This document shows, piece after piece, positions 1 through 6,806 of a stretch of DNA of 64,000 nt (positions within the stretch are counted from its first letter, which is position 1; every line of letters starts with the position of its first letter). The notes below the pieces were generated by a model. The model did no database searches. It was not told the DNA's origin and saw nothing but the letters and a program-made list of their open reading frames with translations. Both the position numbers and the translations under genes were made by a program. Source of the stretch: Phycicoccus endophyticus (GTDB taxonomy: Bacteria; Actinomycetota; Actinomycetes; Actinomycetales; Dermatophilaceae); assembly GCF_011326735.1 (NCBI RefSeq), contig NZ_JAANCN010000003.1, forward strand, positions 186,001 through 250,000. The letters are read 5' to 3'.

Positions 1-596
1 GCTCGGCGCACCCGGCGGTCCGGCTGCGCGTGGACATCGGCTACTCCGGGCACGTCCGGCAGTGGCTCGAGGCGGGCGCGGTCGACGTGGCGGTCCTCTA
101 CGAGCTCGGGGACCGCCCGGGGATCCACAGCGACCCGCTCGTGCGTGAGCGCCTCGTGGTCGCCGGCCCGGCGGACTCGGTTCTGGCGCAACAGGACCAG
201 GTCGACATCGCCGCACTGCCGGGCCCGTTCGTCCTGCCCGCCCAGGAGCACGCCCTGCGCATCCTCGTCGACGAGGCGTTCGCCGCCGCCGGCGCGACGG
301 CGCGGGTCGCGCTGGAGACGAACACCGTCGACATGCAGAAGACGCTGGCGCACCGGGCGCTCGGGTGGACGGTGCTGCCGGCGAGCTGCATCGCCCAGGA
401 CGTGGCGAGCGGCCGGCTCGCGTCCGCCGAGATCCACCCTCCGGTCGAGCGCACCCTGGTCATCGCCCACACCGCGCTGCACCCCTCGCGTGCGGTCACG
501 ACGGTCGCGGACGCCCTGCGCGAGGTCGTCGAGAGGGTCATCGGCCGGGGCGCCTGGCCGTCGGCGCAGCTGATCGACGGCCGCACGCGACGGTGA
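1..596 (+). CDS. LysR-family transcriptional regulator, C-terminal part (5' end outside window)
   Basis: The reading frame is open from the window edge (first full codon at base 3) to TGA at 594-596, so only about 197 C-terminal residues are present. They match the effector-binding domain of LysR-type regulators: a ligand-domain strand reading LRVDIGYSG, then GAVDVAVLYEL, and near residue 100 of the fragment NTVDMQKTLAHRALGWTVLP, the usual hinge and second-lobe pattern. The helix-turn-helix lies upstream and is not visible. The in-frame GTG at base 30 is internal, not a start. It converges on the MFS gene, with a 37-base gap. The effector cannot be inferred. A truncated pseudogene is possible but nothing suggests it. 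Confidence 0.82.
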   Translation, partial: SAHPAVRLRVDIGYSGHVRQWLEAGAVDVAVLYELGDRPGIHSDPLVRERLVVAGPADSVLAQQDQVDIAALPGPFVLPAQEHALRILVDEAFAAAGATARVALETNTVDMQKTLAHRALGWTVLPASCIAQDVASGRLASAEIHPPVERTLVIAHTALHPSRAVTTVADALREVVERVIGRGAWPSAQLIDGRTRR

Positions 597-633
597 CCCC
601 GAGGCGCCCGGTCGTCGGCGCACCAGGTGCGGC

Positions 634-1806
634 TCAGCCGGCACCGTCGTCCGCCGGGACCGGTGACGGCAGCAGCACGGCCACCGCACCGACGCCGGCG
701 AACACGGCGAAGGCCCCCCGCAGCCCGAGGTGGCCGACGAGCAGCCCGGCGACCGGTGCCGCGAGCGCCTGCCCCGCGGCGATCGCGAAGAACCCGGCCC
801 CGACGCCGGCCTCGACCGCCTCCGGCCAGACTCTCGTGGCGGCCACGAGCACGGCGCCCGTGAGCCCGATGTACCCCGCACCGAAGAGCGCCCCCGCACC
901 GTAGGCGAGCAGGCCCTGGGGCGTGCTCGCCAGGGTCGCGGTCGACGCGGCCACGGCGAGCAGGAGCAGGCGCCAGAGGGCGGTGACACCGAGCCGTCGA
1001 CCGAGGTCGCCGGCCGCGCCCCCGGCGAGCCCGGCGACGCCGATGACGACCCAGAGCACCCCGGAGGACTGCGGCCCCATGCCGCCCTCGCGCTCCACGA
1101 GGTCCCTCCCGAAGGTCCAGACCGTCACACTCGCCGCACCGGCGGCGAGGGCGAGCACGAGCAGGCGCGCTCCCCCGGGCGCCGGGCCCGGCAGCAGCCG
1201 CGGGCGGGGCGCCGGCGCCCGCGGCGGCGCCCCGGGGACGACGCGCCACAGCCAGAGGGTGACCGCGGCCGCCGCGACCGCGAAGACCAGCCAGGCCAGG
1301 CGCCACTGCCCGGCGACGAGCATCGCCACCGGACCGGAGACGAGGATCCCCCAGCCCGTCCCGGCGTTGACGAGCGTCTGGGCACGGTCGCGGCGCTCGG
1401 CCCGGACCCATCGGGCGACGGCGTCCGCGAGCGGCGGCGAGGCCAGGCCGGTGCTCGCCCCGGCGAGCAGGACCCCGAGGGCGAGGACCGCGGGCCCGGG
1501 CGCGAGCGCGACGGTCAGGGTCCCGATGCTCGCGCACAGCCCGGCGACGACGCCCGCCCGACGCGCTCCCCAGCGGGCCGTGGCCAGCACGGCCCCGGCG
1601 ATGGCGATGCAGTAGCCGAGGTAGGACCCCGCGGCGATGACCCCCTGGAGACCCGCCGGGATGCCCAGGTCCGCGGCCATCCGGGGCGCGAGGAGGCCGT
1701 AGGCGAAGCGGGCGAAGCCGTAGCAGACGCCGACGAGCGCGACGCCCGCGGCCACGAGCTGGGCCTCCCCCGGGCGCGAGAGGGGACGCGGGGTGCTGTG
1801 GGACAC
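634..1806 (-). CDS. MFS transporter, YbfB/YjiJ-like
   Basis: This 390-residue protein is built of about twelve hydrophobic segments, starting with VALVGVCYGFARFAYGLLAP and GSYLGYCIAIAGAVLA. That opening resembles the YbfB/YjiJ branch of the major facilitator superfamily, which are proton-coupled exporters or importers of small molecules in the inner membrane. Length fits a 12-helix MFS protein. The GTG start at 1806 lies seven bases below a TATAGT hexamer on the minus strand (1819-1814), so the mRNA is probably leaderless. It is divergent from a TetR-type repressor and shares a palindromic operator with it, which suggests an efflux pump induced by its substrate. The substrate is unknown. Confidence 0.8.
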   Translation of the reverse strand: MSHSTPRPLSRPGEAQLVAAGVALVGVCYGFARFAYGLLAPRMAADLGIPAGLQGVIAAGSYLGYCIAIAGAVLATARWGARRAGVVAGLCASIGTLTVALAPGPAVLALGVLLAGASTGLASPPLADAVARWVRAERRDRAQTLVNAGTGWGILVSGPVAMLVAGQWRLAWLVFAVAAAAVTLWLWRVVPGAPPRAPAPRPRLLPGPAPGGARLLVLALAAGAASVTVWTFGRDLVEREGGMGPQSSGVLWVVIGVAGLAGGAAGDLGRRLGVTALWRLLLLAVAASTATLASTPQGLLAYGAGALFGAGYIGLTGAVLVAATRVWPEAVEAGVGAGFFAIAAGQALAAPVAGLLVGHLGLRGAFAVFAGVGAVAVLLPSPVPADDGAG

Positions 1807-1853
1807 GGAGGAGACTATAGAGCGATCGTTCTATTATGATCTATCGTGGCGGC
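1807..1853. promoter_or_regulatory. Divergent promoter/operator between MFS and TetR genes
   Basis: An 18-bp near-perfect palindrome, ATAGAGCGATCGTTCTAT (1817-1834, one mismatched pair), sits between the divergent genes. TATAGT on the minus strand (1819-1814) is a -10 box for the MFS gene. TATGAT at 1835-1840, or TATAGA at 1816-1821, could serve the TetR gene. Bound repressor would block both directions. The AT-rich stretch stands out from its surroundings. Assignment as the TetR operator is inference from position and symmetry. Confidence 0.6.
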
Positions 1854-2453
1854 ATGGGCGCCGACACCAGCCGCCGGGGCCGCAACCGCACACCCCCGCG
1901 GGAGCGGCTGCTCGTCGCGGCCAACCGGCTCTTCTACGACCGGGGGATCGACGGCACGGGGGTCGACCGGCTCCTCGCCGAGGCCGACGTCGCCATCGGC
2001 TCGCTGTACACCCACTACCGGGGCAAGGAGGGGCTCGTCGTCGCCTACCTCCAGGACCGCGCCGACCGATGGGAGGCCTGCTGGGCGCAGTCGCTCGCCG
2101 CCACGACCGACCCCGAGGGCCGGGTCCTCGCAGTGTTCGACGCGCTGGAGCGGTGGAGCACCCAGGAGCTCGGCGCCCGGCACGGCTGCGCCCTGCTGGC
2201 CGCCGTGGCCCAGCTGCCCGCCGAGCATCCGGGCCGCGCGGTCGCGCTCACCCACAAGCACGCCGTGCACGAGCGGCTCCGGCGGCTCGTCGACGAGCTG
2301 CCCGGACGGGGCGCAGCCGAGCGCGAGAAGGTCGCGGCCGAGGTGGTCCTCGCCTACGAGGGGGCGCTCGCCACCCTCGCCCTGACCGCCGATGCCGGGG
2401 CGGTCGCGAAGGACGCCCGGCGGCTGGCCAGGCGGGCCCTGCGCGGCGACTGA
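1854..2453 (+). CDS. TetR/AcrR-family transcriptional repressor
   Basis: The 199-residue product starts with a TetR DNA-binding domain: RERLLVAANRLFYDRGIDG at about residues 15-33, then VDRLLAEADVAIGSLYTHYR, the helix-turn-helix and the conserved LYTHY turn, followed by KEGLVVAYL. The C-terminal half is a ligand-binding helical domain. I chose ATG 1854 because an upstream in-frame ATG (1836) overlaps the likely -10 box TATGAT (1835-1840), but the earlier start remains possible. Divergent orientation to the MFS transporter and the shared palindrome suggest that it represses that transporter and itself. A strong terminator follows 11 bases after the stop. Confidence 0.85.
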   Translation: MGADTSRRGRNRTPPRERLLVAANRLFYDRGIDGTGVDRLLAEADVAIGSLYTHYRGKEGLVVAYLQDRADRWEACWAQSLAATTDPEGRVLAVFDALERWSTQELGARHGCALLAAVAQLPAEHPGRAVALTHKHAVHERLRRLVDELPGRGAAEREKVAAEVVLAYEGALATLALTADAGAVAKDARRLARRALRGD

Positions 2454-2464
2454 GCGGACACGAC

Positions 2465-2504
2465 GAGGCCCCCCGACCGTCGTCTCCGCTGGTCGGGGGG
2501 CCTC
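2465..2504. terminator. Bidirectional intrinsic terminator
   Basis: A perfect 14-bp stem, GAGGCCCCCCGACC at 2465-2478 with its complement at 2491-2504, closes a 12-base loop. It lies between the convergent TetR gene and tRNA-Tyr, and would terminate both. There is no U-tract, as is common in high-GC actinobacteria. Confidence 0.75.
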
Positions 2505-2511
2505 ATGGCAC

Positions 2512-2595
2512 TGGTGGCGGGTGAAGGATTCGAACCTTCGTAGCTTTCGCGACGGATTTACAGTCCGCTCCCATTGGCCGCTCGGGCAACCCGCC
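2512..2595 (-). tRNA. tRNA-Tyr (anticodon GUA)
   Basis: Read on the minus strand, the 84-base gene begins GGCGGGTTGCCCGAGCGG, forms a 7-bp acceptor stem with ACCCGCC, and ends with discriminator A and an encoded CCA. The anticodon arm GGACTGTAAATCC gives anticodon GTA. The long variable arm (GTCGCGAAAGCTACG region) fits the class II structure of bacterial tRNA-Tyr, and the T-arm is GGTTCGAATCC. A terminator follows within eight bases. Confidence 0.96.
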
Positions 2596-2657
2596 TGGTG
2601 CGCATGGAAGGATAGCAAGCCGCATCCGAGCCGCCGAATCGACGCCAGGAGGGACCG

Positions 2658-3152
2658 ATGGCCGACAGCAGCTTCGACATCGTCAGCACCTACGACCGGC
2701 AGGAGGTCGCCAACGCGGTGAACAACGCCGCCAAGGAGATCGCCACCCGCTACGACTTCAAGAACGTCGGCGCGCGGGTGGAGCTGACCGGTGAGGTCAT
2801 CCGGATGGAGGCCGAGACCGAGGAGCGCTGCTCGGCCGTCCTCGACGTGCTCCAGACCTGGCTCGTGCGCCGCAAGGTCTCCCTCAAGCACCTCGACGTG
2901 CCCGAGGCCGGGCCGCGGCTGTCCGGGAAGGAGTACAAGCTCGAGGTCCCGCTCAGGGAAGGCATCTCGAGCGAGAACGCCAAGAAGATCACCAAGCTCG
3001 TCCGCGACGAGGGCCCGCGCAGCGTCAAGACCCAGATCCAGGGCGACGAGGTGCGCGTCACGAGCAAGTCGCGCGACGACCTCCAGGCCGTCCAGCGGCT
3101 GCTCGCCGACCAGGACCTCGACATCGCGCTGACCTACACCAACTACCGCTGA
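2658..3152 (+). CDS. yajQ: YajQ-family (UPF0234) nucleotide-binding protein
   Basis: The 164-residue protein matches the YajQ family along its whole length: [20 protein letters not shown] at the start, RYDFKN near residue 33, and the end motif [10 protein letters not shown], close to the family's usual QFTNFR/QFVNYR. YajQ homologues are small cytoplasmic proteins with two ferredoxin-like folds; some bind cyclic di-GMP and affect transcription, though the role in actinobacteria is not settled. An AGGAGG ribosome-binding site (about 2646-2651) precedes the ATG. It is a single gene on the plus strand, followed by the palindromic element at 3162-3303. Confidence 0.92.
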   Translation: MADSSFDIVSTYDRQEVANAVNNAAKEIATRYDFKNVGARVELTGEVIRMEAETEERCSAVLDVLQTWLVRRKVSLKHLDVPEAGPRLSGKEYKLEVPLREGISSENAKKITKLVRDEGPRSVKTQIQGDEVRVTSKSRDDLQAVQRLLADQDLDIALTYTNYR

Positions 3153-3161
3153 CCCGCCCCG

Positions 3162-3303
3162 CCCACCGGAAGACCTCTCCCGACCACGCCGATGTCGCGC
3201 AGCACCGGCCAGCTCGTCGAACCATGGCGCCATGACACCTCGAACGAGCGAGATCGCCAGGGGCCAGCGGGGTCGACGTGACCCGGAGAGGTCTTCCGGT
3301 GGG
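3162..3303. repeat. 142-bp element with perfect 19-bp terminal inverted repeats
   Basis: CCCACCGGAAGACCTCTCC at 3162-3180 is exactly repeated in inverse at 3285-3303. The interior is an imperfect palindrome centred on CATGGCGCCATG (about 3223-3234), with partly matching CTCGT-CGA blocks on both sides. It has no coding potential. It fits a miniature inverted-repeat element or a large structured RNA. I see no clear flanking target duplication and no second copy in this window. Confidence 0.7.
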
Positions 3304-3342
3304 AAAGGGGGCTCGGGGGTCCCGTGGGGGCGGAAGCTGACG

Positions 3343-3348
3343 TAGCGT
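3343..3348 (+). promoter_or_regulatory. -10 box of a probable leaderless promoter (AAA ATPase gene)
   Basis: TAGCGT lies six bases before the ATG at 3355, and no Shine-Dalgarno sequence is present. This places transcription start at or next to the start codon. The -35 region is not recognisable. Confidence 0.5.
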
Positions 3349-3354
3349 GAGGCG

Positions 3355-4779
3355 ATGAGCGACCTCACGGTCCCCACGGCCACCGCGCCGCGCACCGCAC
3401 CTCCCACCGCCAGCACGCTCGGCGAGCTGCGCGCCTCGGGCCACCGGGCCCGCTCGGTGCACGCCGAGATCCGGGCCAACCTGCTCGCCGCCCTGCGCGA
3501 GGGCCGCGACCCCTGGCCGGGGATGCACGGGTTCGGCCAGACCGTCATCCCCCAGCTCGAGCGGGCCCTGATCGCCGGGCACGACATCGTCCTGCTCGGC
3601 GAGCGCGGCCAGGGCAAGACCCGCCTGCTGCGCAGCCTCGTCGGCCTCCTCGACGAGTGGACCCCCGTCATCGCGGGCTCCGAGCTCGGCGAGCACCCGC
3701 AGGAGCCGGTCACCGCAGAGTCCCGCCGCCGGGCCGCCGAGCTCGGCGACGAGCTGCCCGTGGCCTGGCGCCACCGCGACGAGCGCTACGCGGAGAAGCT
3801 CGCGACGCCCGACACGAGCGTGGCCGACCTCATCGGCGACGTCGACCCGATGCGCGTCGCCGAGGGCCGCCGGCTCGGCGACCCCGAGACCATCCACTTC
3901 GGCCTGATCCCCCGCAGCCACCGCGGCATCGTCGCCGTCAACGAGCTGCCCGACCTCGCCGAGCGGATCCAGGTCGCGATGCTCAACGTCATGGAGGAGC
4001 GCGACATCCAGATCCGCGGGTACGTCCTGCGGCTGCCGCTCGACGTCCTCGTCGTCGCCTCGGCCAACCCCGAGGACTACACGAACCGCGGGCGGATCAT
4101 CACCCCCCTCAAGGACCGCTTCGGCGCCGAGATCCGCACCCACTACCCGCGCGAGCTCGACGACGAGGTCGCCGTCATCCGCCAGGAGGCCGACCTCGTC
4201 GCCACCGTCCCCGACCACCTCGTCGAGGTCGTCGCCCGCTTCACCCGGGCCCTGCGCGAGTCCAGCTCGGTCGACCAGCGCTCCGGGGTCTCGGCCCGCT
4301 TCGCCATCGCCGCCGCCGAGACCGTCGCCGCCGCCGCGCTGCACCGGGCGACCACCCAGGACGAGCCGGAGGCGGTCGCCCGGGTCGTCGACCTCGAGGC
4401 CGCCCTCGAGGTGCTGCGCGGCAAGGTCGAGCTCGAGACGGGCGAGGAGGGACGCGAGCGCGAGGTGCTCGGCCACCTCCTGCGCACGGCCACCGCCGAG
4501 ACCGCACGCCGCCGCCTGGGCGGTGTCGACCTGGCCCTGCTCGTCGAGGCCATCGAGGACGGGGCGATGGTGACCACGGGGGAGCAGGTCGGCGCTCGAG
4601 CCTTCCTCGACTCCCTCCCGGTGCTCGGCGAGTCCGACCTCTACGACGAGGTGGCCGGCCGGCTCGAGGCGGGCAGCGAGGGTGAGCGCGCCAGCGCCCT
4701 CGAGCTCGCCCTCGAGGGCCTCTACCTCGCCCGGCGGATCGGGAAGGACAGCGACGGCACGGAGACCGTGTATGGCTGA
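3355..4779 (+). CDS. MoxR/Mg-chelatase-like AAA+ ATPase
   Basis: This 474-residue cytoplasmic AAA+ protein has a Walker A loop GERGQGKT at residues 82-89 and a Walker B region IVAVNELPDL near 192-201. The usual acidic Asp before the catalytic Glu reads Asn. Sensor 1 is ASANPEDYTNRGR. The block VMEERDIQIRGY followed by ITPLKDRFG is typical of the magnesium-chelatase-like ATPases that pair with a VWA-domain partner. The gene overlaps the downstream VWA gene by eight bases, so the two are almost certainly made together and act as an ATPase/VWA pair, likely remodelling or inserting metal into an unknown client. It is not a true chlorophyll-pathway chelatase, since no such genes are near. Confidence 0.85.
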   Translation: MSDLTVPTATAPRTAPPTASTLGELRASGHRARSVHAEIRANLLAALREGRDPWPGMHGFGQTVIPQLERALIAGHDIVLLGERGQGKTRLLRSLVGLLDEWTPVIAGSELGEHPQEPVTAESRRRAAELGDELPVAWRHRDERYAEKLATPDTSVADLIGDVDPMRVAEGRRLGDPETIHFGLIPRSHRGIVAVNELPDLAERIQVAMLNVMEERDIQIRGYVLRLPLDVLVVASANPEDYTNRGRIITPLKDRFGAEIRTHYPRELDDEVAVIRQEADLVATVPDHLVEVVARFTRALRESSSVDQRSGVSARFAIAAAETVAAAALHRATTQDEPEAVARVVDLEAALEVLRGKVELETGEEGREREVLGHLLRTATAETARRRLGGVDLALLVEAIEDGAMVTTGEQVGARAFLDSLPVLGESDLYDEVAGRLEAGSEGERASALELALEGLYLARRIGKDSDGTETVYG

Positions 4780-6802
4780 GCGGGCGCGCGGCCACCGGCG
4801 CTCCCGGTTCACCCGGTACGGCGGCGGTGACCCGCTCGCGCCGCCGGTCGACCTGCGCGAGGCCCTCGACGCCATCGGCGAGGACGTCATGGCGGGGTAC
4901 TCCCCCGAGCGCGCGATGCGCGAGCTGCTCCGTCAGGGCACCCGCGAGCGCACCGGCCTCGACGAGCTGGCCCGACGGGTCGCCGAGAAGCGCCGCGAGA
5001 CCCTCCAGCGGCACCATCTCGACGGGACGATGGAGGAGGTCCGGCGGCTGCTCGACGAGGCCGTGCTCGCCGAGCGCAAACAGCTGGCGCGCGACCTCGA
5101 CGACGACGCCCGTTTCGCGGAGATGCGCATCGAGAACCTGCCCCCGACCCCGGCCGCCGCCGTCACCGAGCTCTCCGACTACGGGTGGCGCTCGTCGGAG
5201 GGACGGGAGAGGTACGAGCAGATCAAGGACCTCCTCGGGCGCGAGCTGCTCGACCAGCGCTTCGCCGGGATGAAACAGGCCCTGGAGAACGCGACCGACG
5301 AGGACCGCGCCGCCGTGCAGGAGATGCTGAGCGACCTCGGCGACCTCCTCGACGCCCACGCGCGCGGCGAGGACACCGACGAGCAGTTCCGCGAGTTCAT
5401 GGACCAGCACGGTGACTTCTTCCCCGAACGCCCCGAGACCGTCGAGGAGCTCGTCGACGCCCTCGCCCAGCGGGCCGCCGCCGCCCAGCGGATGATGAGC
5501 TCGATGACCCCCGAGCAGCGTCAGGAGCTCATGGAGCTCTCGCAGCAGGCCTTCGGGTCACCGCAGCTGATGGAGCAGCTCTCCCGGATCGACGGCCTGC
5601 TCCAGGGCCTGCGCCCCGGGGAGGACTGGGGCGGCTCGGAGCGGTTCGAGGGTGAGCAGGGGCTCGGCCTCGGTGACGGCACGGGGGTGCTCCAGGACCT
5701 CGCCGAGCTGGACTCGCTCGCCGAGCAGCTCGCCCAGTCCCACCCCGGGGCGCGGATGGACGACGTCGACCTGGACGCCCTGACCCGCCAGCTCGGTGAC
5801 GACTCCGCCGTCGAGGCCCGCGCGCTCGCGGAGCTCGAGAAGGCGCTGCGCGAGAGCGGGATGCTCACCCGCTCCGCCGACGGGTCGCTGCGGCTGTCGC
5901 CCAAGGCCATGCGCGAGCTCGGCAGGTCACTGCTGCGGGACGTCGCCGCGCGGCTGTCGAACCGCGGTGGCCAGCGCGACACCCGCCTGGCCGGCGCCGC
6001 GGGCGAGCCGAGCGGCGCGACCCGCGCGTGGGAGTTCGGCGACACCGAGCCGTGGGACACGACCCGCACGATGACCAACGCGATCACCCGGGTGGCCGCC
6101 GAGGGCGGTGACCCGCGCGGCGGGATGCGCCTCGACATCCGCGACGTCGAGGTCACCGAGACCGAGGCGCGCACCCAGGCGGCGGTCGCGCTGCTCGTCG
6201 ACACCTCGTTCTCGATGGCCATGGACGGGCGCTGGGTACCGATGAAGCGCACCGCCCTCGCACTCCACCAGCTGGTCTCGACGCGCTTCCGCGGCGACCA
6301 CCTCCAGCTGGTGTCCTTCGCCCGCTACGCCCAGACCATGGACATCGAGACGCTGACGGCGCTCGACGCCGAGTGGGACAAGGGCACCAACCTCCACCAC
6401 GCCCTGCTCCTGGCGAACCGGCACTTCCGCAGGCACCCGAACGCCCAGCCCGTGCTGCTCGTCGTCACCGACGGCGAGCCGACGTCACACCTCGAGCCGG
6501 GCGGGTCGGTGTTCTTCGACTACCCACCCCACCCGCGCACGCTGGCGCTCGCGGTGCACGAGCTCGACGCCTCGGCCCGGCTCGGGGCCCAGGTCACCTT
6601 CTTCCGGCTCGGCGAGGACCCCGGCCTGGCCCGGTTCGTCGACTCGATGGCCCGCCGCGCCGGCGGGCGGGTCGTCGCCCCCGAGCTGGGCGACCTCGGC
6701 GCCGCGGTCGTCGGGTCCTACCTCGACGGCCGCGCACCGGGTCAGGCCGCCTTCGGCTCCTACCGCGACCTCTTCGGCGACCGGGGTTTCTGGGCCGGCT
6801 GA
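4772..6802 (+). CDS. VWA-domain protein, partner of AAA+ ATPase
   Basis: The 676-residue protein has a long charged, mostly helical N-terminal part rich in Glu and Arg, and a C-terminal von Willebrand factor A domain. Its MIDAS metal site reads D477-T-S-F-S481 (DxSxS), with later conserved residues KGTNLHHALLLA and VVTDGEPTSHL. ATG 4772 is chosen because it overlaps the ATPase stop and begins MAERARGH; an upstream in-frame extension would lie inside the ATPase gene. VWA proteins of this type bind the client or the ATPase through the metal site. The TGA at 6800-6802 lies in the palindrome TGAGCGCTCA shared with the convergent pepN stop. The substrate is unknown. Confidence 0.85.
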   Translation: MAERARGHRRSRFTRYGGGDPLAPPVDLREALDAIGEDVMAGYSPERAMRELLRQGTRERTGLDELARRVAEKRRETLQRHHLDGTMEEVRRLLDEAVLAERKQLARDLDDDARFAEMRIENLPPTPAAAVTELSDYGWRSSEGRERYEQIKDLLGRELLDQRFAGMKQALENATDEDRAAVQEMLSDLGDLLDAHARGEDTDEQFREFMDQHGDFFPERPETVEELVDALAQRAAAAQRMMSSMTPEQRQELMELSQQAFGSPQLMEQLSRIDGLLQGLRPGEDWGGSERFEGEQGLGLGDGTGVLQDLAELDSLAEQLAQSHPGARMDDVDLDALTRQLGDDSAVEARALAELEKALRESGMLTRSADGSLRLSPKAMRELGRSLLRDVAARLSNRGGQRDTRLAGAAGEPSGATRAWEFGDTEPWDTTRTMTNAITRVAAEGGDPRGGMRLDIRDVEVTETEARTQAAVALLVDTSFSMAMDGRWVPMKRTALALHQLVSTRFRGDHLQLVSFARYAQTMDIETLTALDAEWDKGTNLHHALLLANRHFRRHPNAQPVLLVVTDGEPTSHLEPGGSVFFDYPPHPRTLALAVHELDASARLGAQVTFFRLGEDPGLARFVDSMARRAGGRVVAPELGDLGAAVVGSYLDGRAPGQAAFGSYRDLFGDRGFWAG

Positions 6803-6806
6803 GCGC

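Noticed and set aside
2392-2721. Plus-strand frame spanning the terminator and tRNA-Tyr
   Set aside because: It overlaps a structured RNA gene and two real coding ends, and has no plausible start.
3162-3303. Reading the 19-bp inverted repeats as a simple terminator for yajQ
   Set aside because: The arms are 104 bases apart with a second central palindrome, unlike an intrinsic terminator. It is listed as a repeat element.
1815-3713. Long minus-strand frame running through TetR, tRNA-Tyr and yajQ
   Set aside because: It crosses a tRNA and three recognisable plus-strand features and shows no protein family, so it is an antisense shadow.
4682-4771. Earlier ATG at 4682 for the VWA protein
   Set aside because: The extra 30 residues lie inside the ATPase gene and look like shadow sequence; ATG 4772 overlaps the stop in the usual coupled manner.
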